Positions 1 to 8,635 of a stretch of 33,647 bases of DNA are shown here, one piece after another. The notes beneath the pieces were generated by a model that was not told where the DNA came from, made no database searches, and saw only the letters and a list, made by a program, of their open reading frames with translations. The position numbers and the translations under genes are program-made. The stretch's first letter is position 1, and every line of letters starts with the position of its first letter. Origin of the DNA: an uncultured Bacteroidota bacterium. GTDB lineage: Bacteria; Bacteroidota; Bacteroidia; UKL13-3. The DNA lies in NCBI GenBank assembly GCA_903888395.1, contig CAISTO010000076.1, forward strand, positions 1 to 33,647, given 5' to 3'.

Positions 1-36
1 AAAACCTGGAAAAGTATGTTGTTGCCGGATTTTTAA
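1..36 (+). CDS. Possible 3' end of an upstream gene (partial)
   Basis: Frame 1 is open from the window edge to a TAA at 34-36 and would encode the last 11 residues of a protein ending LLPDF. A terminator-like hairpin follows at once, which is why I read this as a gene end and not chance. Eleven residues are too few to identify a family. This is inference from position only. Confidence 0.3.
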   Translation, partial: KTWKSMLLPDF

Positions 37-64
37 AAAACCTCACTTTTGTGGGGTTTTTTTA
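35..64 (+). terminator. Rho-independent terminator upstream of prfC
   Basis: The A-rich arm AAAAAACCTCAC and the arm GTGGGGTTTTTT pair around a TTTT loop with one T-G wobble, and the 3' arm runs into a T tract. It would end transcription of the gene to the left, so prfC is probably transcribed separately. Confidence 0.7.
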
Positions 65-103
65 TTTTATTTAACTACCATTTTTAACTATTTTTTTTAT
101 TCT

Positions 104-1696
104 ATGTCACAAGATTTTACTTTTAAAAGAAGAACTTTTGGAATTATTAGTCATCCAGATGCTGGTAAAACAACTTTAACAGAAAAGTTTTTACTTTTTG
201 GAGGTGCAATTCAAATTGCAGGTGCTGTAAAAAGTAATAAAGCAACTAGATCTGCAACTTCTGATTTTATGGAAATTGAAAAACAACGTGGTATTTCCGT
301 TGCCTCTTCAGTTATGGGTTTTGATTATAATGGTTACAAAGTTAATATTTTGGATACACCAGGGCATAAAGATTTTGCTGAGGATACTTATAGAACATTA
401 ACTGCAGTTGATAGTGTTATTTTAGTGATTGATTGTGTTAAAGGAGTGGAGGAACAAACTAGAAAATTAATGGAAGTTTGTAGAATGAGAAACACACCAG
501 TAATTGTTTTTATTAATAAAATGGATAGAGAAGGACAAGATCCATTTGATTTACTAGATGAAGTAGAAAAGGAATTAAATATCCATACTCGACCTTTAAC
601 CTGGCCAATTGGTATTGGTTCAAGTTTTAAAGGAGTTTATAATTTATACGATAAAAAACTACAATTATTTTCTCCTGATAAAAGAAAAATAGCTAATGAT
701 ATACATGATATTGAATCCTTAGAATCTATAGAACTTGATAAAATAATTGGTGAGAAAGCTGCTCATAAACTTCGAGATGATGCTGAATTAGTGGAGGGAG
801 TGTATGAACCTTTTAATAGAGAATTATATTTAGATGGTTATTTAGCCCCAGTATTTTTTGGTAGTGCAATTAATAATTTTGGTGTAAAAGAATTATTAGA
901 CACTTTTGTGCAAATTGCTCCAGAACCAAGATCAAGGTATACAGAAACAAGAGAAGTACAACCAGATGAAAAGAAATTTTCAGGTTTTATATTTAAAATA
1001 CACGCTAATTTAGATCCAAATCATAGAGATAGAATTGCATTTTGCAGGATTGTTTCAGGAAAATTTGAAAGAAATAAATTTTATCAGCATACTAGATTAG
1101 ATAAAAAGGTAAGATTTTCTAGTCCTACTAGTTTCATGGCTAATGAAAAAAGTGTAGTAGATGAAGCATATCCTGGAGATGTAGTTGGTTTATATGATAC
1201 AGGTTATTTTAAAATTGGAGATACTTTGACTGAGGGCGAAATGATTAATTTTAAAGGTATTCCTAGTTTTTCTCCAGAAATATTTAAAGAATTAGAAAAT
1301 AAAGATCCTTTAAAAACTAAACAGTTAGAAAAAGGAATTATGCAATTAACTGATGAAGGTGTTGCACAATTATTTGTTCAACAACCTGGAAATATTAAGA
1401 TAATTGGTACAGTAGGTGAGTTACAATTTGATGTTATTCAATTTCGATTATTACATGAATATGGAGCTTCTTGTTCTTTTAGGCCGTTGAATTATGAAAA
1501 AGCAAGTTGGTTTACTTCGAATGATAAAAAAGCTTTAGAAAGATTTACAACTTTAAAACGTCATAATATAGCTTTTGATAAAGAAGGAAGACCTGTTTTT
1601 TTAGCAGATAGTTTATGGTCATTGAAAATTAATCAAGATAATTTCCCCGAATTATCATTCCATTTTACTTCAGAATTTAAAACCGAAAATCAATAA
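104..1696 (+). CDS. prfC: Peptide chain release factor 3
   Basis: RF3 is the translational GTPase that recycles class I release factors (RF1/RF2) from the ribosome after peptide release; it acts in the cytoplasm. The 530-residue product has the usual RF3 length. GTPase motifs are clear: G1 SHPDAGKT at 16-23, G2 RGIS at 62-65, G3 DTPGH at 84-88 and G4 NKMD at 138-141. The C-terminal half contains the RF3-typical GELQFDVIQFRLLHEYG stretch. The ATG at 104 gives the expected MSQDFTFKRRTFGIISHPDAGKT start. A terminator at 35-64 isolates it from the gene on the left. Its stop codon directly abuts the stop of the convergent DUF1801 gene, with no spacer and no visible terminator. No anomaly is seen in the protein. 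Confidence 0.96.
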   Translation: MSQDFTFKRRTFGIISHPDAGKTTLTEKFLLFGGAIQIAGAVKSNKATRSATSDFMEIEKQRGISVASSVMGFDYNGYKVNILDTPGHKDFAEDTYRTLTAVDSVILVIDCVKGVEEQTRKLMEVCRMRNTPVIVFINKMDREGQDPFDLLDEVEKELNIHTRPLTWPIGIGSSFKGVYNLYDKKLQLFSPDKRKIANDIHDIESLESIELDKIIGEKAAHKLRDDAELVEGVYEPFNRELYLDGYLAPVFFGSAINNFGVKELLDTFVQIAPEPRSRYTETREVQPDEKKFSGFIFKIHANLDPNHRDRIAFCRIVSGKFERNKFYQHTRLDKKVRFSSPTSFMANEKSVVDEAYPGDVVGLYDTGYFKIGDTLTEGEMINFKGIPSFSPEIFKELENKDPLKTKQLEKGIMQLTDEGVAQLFVQQPGNIKIIGTVGELQFDVIQFRLLHEYGASCSFRPLNYEKASWFTSNDKKALERFTTLKRHNIAFDKEGRPVFLADSLWSLKINQDNFPELSFHFTSEFKTENQ

Positions 1697-2155
1697 TTAT
1701 TTTAGTTTGATATTTTCTTCGTATTGAGAGATATATTTTTCAAGGCTAATTTTATTTATTAATTCTTTAATTAATAAATAAGGAATTTCATTTACTTTTT
1801 TGAATCGAACACAGCCTTTGCCCATGTCTAATTTATGTTTAGCATGTTTTGGATATTCAGCTACAAACCAATCTAATATTTCCGTACTTCCATAAATTCC
1901 TAAATGATGAAGTACGATGAAGTTTTTTTGCGAACCAATATTTATATAAGGTAAAGGTAGTTTTGGGTTACAATGATAACCATTTGGATAGACTGATTTA
2001 GGAACAACATAACCAATCATTCCATAACTCATTACTTCTTCAAAACCATCAGGAATATTATTTTTAATTATATTCCTTAAAGTACTCATTGGAAGTTTTC
2101 TTTCTTCAGGTAATTCAATTAAATACTTTTCAACTGTTTCGGAATTTGATTTCAT
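1697..2155 (-). CDS. DUF1801 domain protein
   Basis: A 152-residue protein of the DUF1801 (YdhG-like) fold family. The N-terminal YLIELPEERK...LRNIIKNNIPDGFEE segment (about 11-40), the SYGMIGY motif (43-49) and the C-terminal MGKGCVRFKK...LIKELI segment (111-133) are the family hallmarks. Members are small cytoplasmic proteins with no firmly assigned reaction; a metal-chaperone role has been suggested for relatives. No signal peptide is present. The gene converges on prfC with zero intergenic bases, so the 3' ends of the two mRNAs must overlap. A TAAATTTG -7-like element (minus strand, 2164-2171) lies only 8 nt from the ATG, implying a very short leader. Confidence 0.85.
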   Translation of the reverse strand: MKSNSETVEKYLIELPEERKLPMSTLRNIIKNNIPDGFEEVMSYGMIGYVVPKSVYPNGYHCNPKLPLPYINIGSQKNFIVLHHLGIYGSTEILDWFVAEYPKHAKHKLDMGKGCVRFKKVNEIPYLLIKELINKISLEKYISQYEENIKLK

Positions 2156-2163
2156 ATTATTTG

Positions 2164-2171
2164 CAAATTTA
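2164..2171 (-). promoter_or_regulatory. Candidate -7 element for the DUF1801 gene
   Basis: On the minus strand this reads TAAATTTG, a perfect match to the Bacteroidota -7 consensus TAnnTTTG. It ends 8 nt before the ATG at 2155. No clear -33 TTG was found at the usual distance. Confidence 0.35.
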
Positions 2172-2221
2172 TTTTAAACCATTAATTTTTAGTAATTATT
2201 TTTTTGCAAAAACATTTCACA

Positions 2222-2229
2222 TACATTTG
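2222..2229 (+). promoter_or_regulatory. Candidate -7 element for the peroxiredoxin gene
   Basis: TACATTTG matches the Bacteroidota -7 consensus TAnnTTTG and lies 38 nt before the ATG. A TTTG at 2203-2206 could act as -33 element, but its 15 nt spacing is shorter than the usual 17-23 nt. Confidence 0.5.
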
Positions 2230-2267
2230 CGGTTCAATAAGTATAAACAATTTAAATTTTAAATAAT

Positions 2268-2912
2268 ATGACAATGTTAGTAGGCCGTAAGGCTCCAGTT
2301 TTTAGTGCAAGTGCCGTTATAAACGGTGGTGATTTTGAAGATAATTTTTCGTTAGAGCAATATGTTGGAAAAAAGCATGTACTGTTTTACTTTTATCCAT
2401 TAGATTTTACCTTTGTTTGTCCAACTGAAATTATTGCTTTTCAAAAAAGAATTGCAGAATTTGAATCACGTAATGTGCAAGTTGTAGGTTGCAGTATTGA
2501 TAGCAAATTTAGCCATTGGGCATGGTTAAATACACCTCAAAATGATGGAGGAATTCAAGGTGTAGAATATCCTTTAGTAGCTGATGTGAATAAAACAATC
2601 GCTCATAATTTTGGTGTTTTGGCTGGTCATTATGACTACAACGAAAACAATAATTTGATTTGGATTGGTAATTTAGGTGAAGATGCAGTTGCTTATCGTG
2701 GATTATTTTTAATCGATAAAGAAGGAATTGTTCGCCACCAAGTGGTAAATGATATGCCATTAGGACGTAATATTGACGAAGCTTTACGTATGATTGATGC
2801 TTTACAATTTTTTGAGGAAAAAGGTGAAGTTTGTCCTGCAAATTGGGAAAAAGGAAAAGATGGTATGAATGCAACTGCTGAAGGTGTGGCAAGTTATTTA
2901 TCGAACCATTAA
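2268..2912 (+). CDS. Typical 2-Cys peroxiredoxin (AhpC/TSA family)
   Basis: A thiol peroxidase that reduces hydrogen peroxide and organic hydroperoxides. The peroxidatic cysteine is Cys51 in DFTFVCPTE (46-54), and the resolving cysteine is Cys189 in GEVCPANW. The 214-residue length and CPANW tail fit the typical 2-Cys (AhpC/Prx1) class. A segment around 120-140, before AYRGLFLID, is longer than in common homologues. A GGIQG stretch sits near 94-98, where robust or sensitive peroxiredoxins differ (GGLG), and no YF motif is seen at the C-terminus. Two in-frame ATGs (2268, 2274) are possible starts; I keep the first. The gene stands alone, with its own -7 element and a strong terminator. The electron donor (AhpF or thioredoxin) is not encoded nearby. 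Confidence 0.93.
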   Translation: MTMLVGRKAPVFSASAVINGGDFEDNFSLEQYVGKKHVLFYFYPLDFTFVCPTEIIAFQKRIAEFESRNVQVVGCSIDSKFSHWAWLNTPQNDGGIQGVEYPLVADVNKTIAHNFGVLAGHYDYNENNNLIWIGNLGEDAVAYRGLFLIDKEGIVRHQVVNDMPLGRNIDEALRMIDALQFFEEKGEVCPANWEKGKDGMNATAEGVASYLSNH

Positions 2913-2957
2913 TTCAAAATTGCAAAGCAATATTGAATGCAAATAAATTTTAAAAAT

Positions 2958-2990
2958 ATAGGCTGTCTCAAAAAAGGCAGCCTATTTTCG
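2958..2990 (+). terminator. Rho-independent terminator after the peroxiredoxin gene
   Basis: The arms ATAGGCTGTCT (2958-2968) and AGGCAGCCTAT (2975-2985) pair over 11 bp with one T-G wobble around a short A-rich loop, and are followed by TTTT. It lies 45 nt after the stop codon. Confidence 0.8.
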
Positions 2991-3308
2991 TTTGGTAAAT
3001 TGTGCGATAATTTTTTCAAAAAAATCAATAAGATAAGACATGAGGAAATTCCATAGGAATCTCCTTTGCTTGTCAACTAATTTAGTTAATGTTGAAGTAT
3101 TTTCTTTTTTCTTTTTCCATTGCTGAAAAAGAAACAAAAAAGCTAGACAAAATTATGCTTCCACGCGCAAGGCCAAGGCTGGCCCGCTACCGATACATCG
3201 GTATGTTGGGCTAACGCACATCGTTAATGGAATTTAGAAAATAGAATTTAGTTTTCGCTAACAAAAGCTATGTTTTCTATGAATCTATGTTTTTATTTTA
3301 AAAGGGGT
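2991..3308. repeat. Gene-free spacer with a candidate interspersed repeat
   Basis: No open frame of note is present. From about 3110 to 3230 the sequence is visibly richer in G+C than its surroundings and holds short inverted repeats: GGCC-AAGGCT-GGCC around 3171-3184 and ACCGAT-AC-ATCGGT at 3189-3202. A run of C/T (TTTTCTTTTTTCTTTTTCC) is followed by a matching A/G run (GAAAAAGAAACAAAAAAG). This composition suggests a non-coding dispersed repeat element, which only a genome-wide copy search can confirm. Confidence 0.4.
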
Positions 3309-3839
3309 TTATTTATTCAAGAAATTCTTGGCTAATGATTTCAAAATTTTCCCGCCTCTACTTTTGTAAGCAGGTAATGCTCCTTCCATGTGCATTTCAA
3401 TAGAATCATATAATTCGTGGGCTAAATCGGGTTCTTGAATTGTTAAATTATAAAGTACTGTCATAGCAAAAACCCTGATGGCCACAGCTTCTTTTGAGTT
3501 GTTTAACAATTGAAAACAATACTCCATAGTTATTCCTTGAAGTTTTTTAGGAATGTTGGTAAACTGTAACATACGCACCATATTTCGTTTAATGGCATCA
3601 TGAACAGGTTGGTTCAATAACTCAATAACAGTTTTTAAATAAGGTTGAATTAATTGGTCTATATTTTTATCATTAATACTTGGTATAACCCAAGCTGCAC
3701 GTTTAGCCATTTCTAAATCTTTACCAATAATTATTTCAATTAATTCAGCAAAACGTTCTTTGCTATAACCAATATAATTAGCAACTTCAATGTTGGTTTT
3801 TTTACTTCTTTCTTTTTGTAAAATGGTAATTAAGTTCAT
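3309..3839 (-). CDS. HEAT-like helical repeat protein of unknown function
   Basis: The 176-residue product is almost entirely predicted helix. From about residue 35 onward it shows antiparallel helix pairs such as AKRAAWVIPSI, DAIKRNMVRMLQFT and VAIRVFAMTVLYNL, the spacing expected of HEAT/armadillo-type repeats. There are no catalytic motifs, no signal peptide and no cysteine clusters, so it is probably a cytoplasmic scaffold or binding protein. I do not recognise a named family. It lies downstream of mutS on the same strand, but an 88 bp gap with two dispersed repeats separates them, so cotranscription is uncertain. Confidence 0.75.
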   Translation of the reverse strand: MNLITILQKERSKKTNIEVANYIGYSKERFAELIEIIIGKDLEMAKRAAWVIPSINDKNIDQLIQPYLKTVIELLNQPVHDAIKRNMVRMLQFTNIPKKLQGITMEYCFQLLNNSKEAVAIRVFAMTVLYNLTIQEPDLAHELYDSIEMHMEGALPAYKSRGGKILKSLAKNFLNK

Positions 3840-3862
3840 TTAATAATAATCAAATCAATATT

Positions 3863-3926
3863 CATGCTTCGACAAGCTCAGCAACCGATAATTCAACATC
3901 CATGCTTTGACTTCGCTCGGCAACCG
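3863..3926. repeat. Two degenerate copies of a short dispersed repeat
   Basis: Copy 1 (3863-3887) and copy 2 (3901-3926) both begin CATGCTT, contain GAC..GCTC and end CAACCG. They lie in the gap between mutS and the helical-repeat gene. The core ATGCTTCG..CTCAGCA is shared with the palindromic elements that flank the GIY-YIG remnant near 22.1 and 22.5 kb, so they may belong to one repeat superfamily. Confidence 0.55.
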
Positions 3927-3927
3927 T

Positions 3928-6546
3928 TTACTTTATCATCTGTTTCAATTCGCTTAATTTCATTAAAGCTTCTATAGGAGTTAGTGTGTTGATGTCTATA
4001 CTTTCCAAACTCTTTTTCATGTTTTCTAACTCAGGATTTTCCACTTGAAACATGCTTAACTGAATGGTTGGTGATTTAACTTTTATGTTGGAATTTTTTC
4101 CAATTCCTTCGGTTCTATCTTGCTCTAATTGTTTCAAAATTTCACCTGCTCGGTTAGTTACAGTAATTGGAATTCCAGCCATTTTAGCCACATGAATACC
4201 AAAACTATGTTCACTTCCGCCCAATGCTAATTTGCGTAAAAACAACACTTTTTTATCGGTTTCTTTTACTGCAATATGGTAATTTTTGATGCCATTATCG
4301 GGTTGTTCTAACTCGTTTAACTCGTGGTAATGTGTGGCAAAAAGTGTTTTAGGCTTGTAAGGATGTTTGTTTAAGTATTCTGCAATTGCCCAAGCAATAG
4401 AAACGCCATCGTAAGTAGCAGTTCCGCGACCAATTTCATCTAATAATATCAAACTGTTTTTAGATATATTGTTCAAAATACTGGCAGTTTCGGTCATTTC
4501 TACCATAAAAGTACTTTCGCCTGCACTTAAATTATCGCTTGCACCAACGCGGGTAAATATTTTATCTACCAAACCAATATTGGCTTGGCTTGCTGCCACA
4601 AAACAACCCATTTGTGCCATTAAAACACACAAAGCAGTTTGGCGTAACACCGCAGATTTACCACTCATATTTGGCCCAGTTAAAATAATCATTTGCTGCT
4701 TTTCATTGTCCAAAAAAGTATCGTTGGCAATGTATGCTTCGCCAATTGGCAATTGTTTTTCAATAACCGGATGGCGCAAATCAATTAAGTTTAACTCATG
4801 CGATTCATTTAATATTGGTCTGCAATAATTATTGTTTTCTGCTAATTCGGCAAAAGCAAAAAGGCAATCAATTTTAGCCAAAACAATGGCATCTTGCTGA
4901 ATAGGTAAAACGTAATCTTGCAAAGCAGAAATCAAATCGTTATAAAGCCTTTCTTCTATTACTCCAATTTTATCTTCGGCACCTAAAATTTTCTCCTCGT
5001 AATGTTTTAACTCCTCGGTGATGTATCGCTCCGCATTGGTTAAAGTTTGCTTTCTAATCCACTCAGGCGGCACTTTATCTTTATGCGAATTAGTTACTTC
5101 TATGTAATAACCAAACACGTTATTGAACGAAATTTTTAAACTTGTAATTCCTGTTGCTTGTTGCTCGCGCAATTGCATTTGCAACAAATAATCTTTTCCG
5201 CCAAAAGCAATGGCTCGGAGTTCATCTAATTCTTTGTTTACTCCTGCATTAATTACATTGCCTTTATTGGCAGCGATTGGTGCTTCTGGGTGTAATTCTT
5301 TTTCGATTTTATCAATAGCCCATTGGCAAATATTTATTTGGTCAGCTAGCTTTTGTAGTAATGAATTATTTTGTTGTAAAAATAATTTTTTTAAAGGTTC
5401 TAATTGCTTAAGCGAACGGTTCAATTGTTGCAATTCTCTTGGGCTAATGCGCCTCATGGCTAGTTTAGAAACTATGCGTTCTAAATCGCCAATTTGTTTT
5501 AAAATATCAATCACCTGAACCCTAAAACTTTTTTGTTGCTTGGCAAAATCTACAATATTTAGTCGTTCGTTTATTTGCGTTAAATCTTTTAAAGGCAAAA
5601 CCATCCAACGTTTAAGCAAACGAGCGCCCATGGGCGTAATGGTTTTATCTAAAATATTAATTAATGCAACACCTTTGTCATTGCTACTTTGAATGAGTTC
5701 AAGGTTGCGAATGGTAAATCTATCTAACCAAACATATTTGTCTTCATCTATGCGGCTAATACTTTGAAAATGACCAATTTGTTCGTGATGTGTTTCGGCT
5801 AAATAATGCAAACAAACGCCTGCAGCGGTTATTGCCATTGGCATTTCCTGAATTCCAAATCCTTTTAAATTTTGGGTATTAAAATGATTGAGTAACTTTT
5901 CGTAACTATATTGGTATTGAAAGATCCATTCATCTAATTGATAACTGTAAAGTTTTTCGCCAAATTTTTGTTTAAAAAAGTTAAACTGCTTTTTAGAAAC
6001 CAACACTTCCGAAGGTTTAAAACCTTGCACTAATTTATCAATATATTCCAACGAACCTTGCGAAGCCATAAACTCACCAGTTGATAAATCTAAAAAAGCA
6101 ATTCCAGCTTCTTTTTCATTATCTAAGTGTATGGCGCAAAGGTAATTATTGCTTTTATTGTCAAGTATTTTATCGTTATAACTAACACCTGGAGTTATAA
6201 GTTCGGTTACACCACGTTTTACAATGGTTTTCGTCATTTTTGGATCTTCCAATTGGTCACAAATAGCAACTCTTTGACCGGCACGAACTAGTTTCGGTAA
6301 ATAAGTATCTAAGGAATGATGAGGGAATCCGGCTAACTCTATAAAAGTGGCTTGTCCGTTGGCACGTTTGGTTAAAACAATACCTAAAATTTCAGCAGTT
6401 TTAATGGCATCGGTACCAAAAGTTTCGTAAAAATCGCCCACACGAAACAGCAAAATAGCACCAGGATATTTGGTTTTTATGGTGTTATACTGCCTCATTA
6501 AAGGCGTTTCGTTATCTGGATTATCGGGGTTATGTTTCTTAGCCAT
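3928..6546 (-). CDS. mutS: DNA mismatch repair protein MutS
   Basis: MutS recognises base mismatches and small loops and recruits MutL. The 872-residue product is full length for MutS1. The mismatch-wedging Phe-X-Glu motif is F39-Y-E41 within GDFYETFG. The ATPase domain has Walker A GPNMSGKS at 624-631, Walker B LILLDEIGRGT (DE at 703-704) and the ATHYHEL signature near 737-743. The clamp and lever region lies in between. The ATG at 6546 gives the normal MAKKHNPDNPDNETPLMRQY start just before the mismatch-binding domain. A perfect 10 bp inverted repeat lies 12 nt upstream in the leader. The SF1 helicase gene is 121 bp upstream on the same strand, and a shared DNA-repair transcript is possible but not shown. 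Confidence 0.98.
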   Translation of the reverse strand: MAKKHNPDNPDNETPLMRQYNTIKTKYPGAILLFRVGDFYETFGTDAIKTAEILGIVLTKRANGQATFIELAGFPHHSLDTYLPKLVRAGQRVAICDQLEDPKMTKTIVKRGVTELITPGVSYNDKILDNKSNNYLCAIHLDNEKEAGIAFLDLSTGEFMASQGSLEYIDKLVQGFKPSEVLVSKKQFNFFKQKFGEKLYSYQLDEWIFQYQYSYEKLLNHFNTQNLKGFGIQEMPMAITAAGVCLHYLAETHHEQIGHFQSISRIDEDKYVWLDRFTIRNLELIQSSNDKGVALINILDKTITPMGARLLKRWMVLPLKDLTQINERLNIVDFAKQQKSFRVQVIDILKQIGDLERIVSKLAMRRISPRELQQLNRSLKQLEPLKKLFLQQNNSLLQKLADQINICQWAIDKIEKELHPEAPIAANKGNVINAGVNKELDELRAIAFGGKDYLLQMQLREQQATGITSLKISFNNVFGYYIEVTNSHKDKVPPEWIRKQTLTNAERYITEELKHYEEKILGAEDKIGVIEERLYNDLISALQDYVLPIQQDAIVLAKIDCLFAFAELAENNNYCRPILNESHELNLIDLRHPVIEKQLPIGEAYIANDTFLDNEKQQMIILTGPNMSGKSAVLRQTALCVLMAQMGCFVAASQANIGLVDKIFTRVGASDNLSAGESTFMVEMTETASILNNISKNSLILLDEIGRGTATYDGVSIAWAIAEYLNKHPYKPKTLFATHYHELNELEQPDNGIKNYHIAVKETDKKVLFLRKLALGGSEHSFGIHVAKMAGIPITVTNRAGEILKQLEQDRTEGIGKNSNIKVKSPTIQLSMFQVENPELENMKKSLESIDINTLTPIEALMKLSELKQMIK

Positions 6547-6557
6547 TTTTGTTTTCC

Positions 6558-6580
6558 TATTTTATTGTTCCAATAAAATA
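6558..6580. promoter_or_regulatory. Inverted repeat in the mutS leader
   Basis: TATTTTATTG and CAATAAAATA are perfect 10-base complements around a 3-nt TTC loop, ending 12 nt from the mutS ATG. On the mutS (minus) strand the 3' side is not followed by a T tract, so it is unlikely to be a terminator for the upstream helicase gene. It could be an operator or a leader hairpin that limits ribosome access. Confidence 0.45.
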
Positions 6581-6667
6581 TTGCTGTGCAAAATAGTTAA
6601 TATGGTTATGAATGTTTAGTGTGTGAATAATTTTTTGTTATTGATTTTATTTCTTTAGTTGATTTTC

Positions 6668-8485
6668 CTACATCACATCAATTCCTAGCTTTTTAACCCT
6701 TGACCAAATAGCTCCTTTAGTGCGGTTAAATTGTTTCGATAAATCTGTCATGCTCATGCCTTTTTGGTATAATCTTTTCAGTAAATCATCTTGCTCCTTG
6801 GCCCAAGGTTGGTAAGCTTCTTTTGGCTTTTTGTTAGTATTATAATCTTCCTGAACGCCATGATAAATTTTTGCATCCTCATCGCTATAATTAATGATTC
6901 TGCGCTGTGCAGGTTTAAAAGTTTTAGCAGGTTCTTTTTTAGGTGTTTTTTCTTCAGTTTTTTTCGCGATAATATCTATTTGTGGAGCAGTTGGAAAATC
7001 TTTTGGCATCAAATCTTGATGAATTTTTAACTTATTTTTAGTTCGAGTAACAGCTACATATAGTAAGTTTATTTCTTCATTTAATTTTGGAATACTTAAC
7101 TCAAATTCTTCCGATAGTTCCTTGTTTTCATTCTTTAGCTTTTCAAGTTTGTCCTCTGTAATAAAATCATTTACTAATTCCACGCTGTCGTACTCCATTC
7201 CTTTGCATCTATGCACCGTTGAGAAAATTATTTCTGCCTTGTGTTTGTCAGCATTATCAACGTGTTTGCTTTTGATGGTTTTTATAATATCATATATTTC
7301 GTTCTCATATTCTTTTACCATTTCAAGCATCATTCCTAGCTGTTTATCTTCTGTTTTTCTAATATAATCTTCTAGTTCATCTATGTCTTTCATGCCTTTT
7401 ATCAAAGCATCTTTTATTTGCATTTTTTTGCCATTAAATAAGTTTAATACATCATATAGCGAAGTGCCATCATCGGCATAAGTATAAGAGTTTATATTTC
7501 CTTCAAAATAAATGTATTTTACTTTGGTGTTTTCAGTAATAAATTCAATGGCATTTAGAATCAATCCTAAGTTAGTTCGGGCAATAATGGCTTTGGTTTT
7601 CCCAATTTTATCAGCGCCTTTTCCCGAAATATTTATTGAAATTGGGGCATTGAAATGGTCTTTCCATTTTAAAATATCAATGGCTAAATTAGCTACATTT
7701 TGACTAAACCTAAAGCTACTTGATAAATTAAATGATTTAAAATCGGCTTGTGCTAAAGAGTTAACAGCATACCTCCATCCATATATTTGCTGATGGGTAT
7801 CGCCAACAATTACTTTGGTAGCTGATTGGTTTAAAAACGTGTGAAGCATGGCTGGTGATGCGTCTTGTCCTTCGTCAAATAATATATAATCGTAAGATAA
7901 ATTTGGATTCAATAATTGAAATTTTTTTAAGTAAAAATCGTGTGTAATTTCAATTTCACCTTTGTCCATTTTAGCCAAAAGTTTGCGTGCTTGCTGAACT
8001 ATTTCATCGTAATATTTGGTAACAAATGCTTTTGCTTTACTTTCAGTAATTAAACTCAAATAGTTTAAATCCTGCACTTTATTTTTATTGCTATTGCAAA
8101 AATAAGCGACCAATTTATTGATGTGATTGGCTACAATATATGAAGCATGTTTTTCGCCTTTCACCTGAATATATAACAAATCAACAATTTCTTGAGTTTT
8201 ATATTCTTGAGGTCTAACGTTATAGTTGCTTCGCAATACAATGTGTTTGTATGCTAACGAATGAGCGGTTTCTACTTGCACATTTTTTAAACCACTTTCA
8301 GCAAACTTTTTTACTGCTTCTAACTTTACCGATTTGTTAAAAGCCAAATATAAAATCCTGCTATTTGCTGGCCTAGCTTTAGCGTATTCTATAATGGTGG
8401 TGGTTTTTCCGGAGCCCGCTACCGCATTAATTTTTATATTTCCAGTGGAATTGATAATGTCTAGTTGCTCTTGCGTTAAATTCAT
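6668..8485 (-). CDS. UvrD/Rep-type SF1 helicase with C-terminal HTH
   Basis: A 605-residue superfamily 1A DNA helicase. Motifs in order: Walker A AVAGSGKTT at 21-29, motif II DEGQD at 204-208, motif III VGDTHQQIYGWR near 227-238, motif V TVHRCKGMEYD near 423-433 and motif VI LLYVAVTRTKNKL near 474-486. The compact layout with DEGQD resembles FBH1-like or short UvrD-like helicases and lacks the long 1B/2B insertions of UvrD. After a lysine-rich linker (about 507-557) comes a region starting PWAKEQDDLLKRLY and ending GAIWSRVKKLG (560-601), which looks like a Myb/SANT-type helix-turn-helix. A role in recombination control or fork repair is inferred from family and from the mutS neighbour. The variant -7 element TACTTTCG lies 10 nt before the ATG. 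Confidence 0.92.
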   Translation of the reverse strand: MNLTQEQLDIINSTGNIKINAVAGSGKTTTIIEYAKARPANSRILYLAFNKSVKLEAVKKFAESGLKNVQVETAHSLAYKHIVLRSNYNVRPQEYKTQEIVDLLYIQVKGEKHASYIVANHINKLVAYFCNSNKNKVQDLNYLSLITESKAKAFVTKYYDEIVQQARKLLAKMDKGEIEITHDFYLKKFQLLNPNLSYDYILFDEGQDASPAMLHTFLNQSATKVIVGDTHQQIYGWRYAVNSLAQADFKSFNLSSSFRFSQNVANLAIDILKWKDHFNAPISINISGKGADKIGKTKAIIARTNLGLILNAIEFITENTKVKYIYFEGNINSYTYADDGTSLYDVLNLFNGKKMQIKDALIKGMKDIDELEDYIRKTEDKQLGMMLEMVKEYENEIYDIIKTIKSKHVDNADKHKAEIIFSTVHRCKGMEYDSVELVNDFITEDKLEKLKNENKELSEEFELSIPKLNEEINLLYVAVTRTKNKLKIHQDLMPKDFPTAPQIDIIAKKTEEKTPKKEPAKTFKPAQRRIINYSDEDAKIYHGVQEDYNTNKKPKEAYQPWAKEQDDLLKRLYQKGMSMTDLSKQFNRTKGAIWSRVKKLGIDVM

Positions 8486-8495
8486 AAAAGGATTG

Positions 8496-8503
8496 CGAAA
8501 GTA
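8496..8503 (-). promoter_or_regulatory. Variant -7 element upstream of the helicase gene
   Basis: The minus strand reads TACTTTCG followed by CA, one base off the TAnnTTTG consensus, ending 10 nt from the ATG. The same octamer occurs upstream of pckA. Confidence 0.35.
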
Positions 8504-8635
8504 GGAATTATAATTTCAAATTTAGGAAATTGATTTATAAATTATGAATAAAAAATGAAATTTAGATTATAATTATTTTTGTTAAATGATAACTGATAGC
8601 AGAAAAAATAAAAAAGAATTTTTAAATCTAACAAA

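Noticed and set aside
2509..2892. A 127-codon minus-strand open frame inside the peroxiredoxin gene
   Set aside because: It lies wholly antisense to a clear 2-Cys peroxiredoxin with intact motifs, and its translation shows low-complexity H/L/Q composition without a family pattern.
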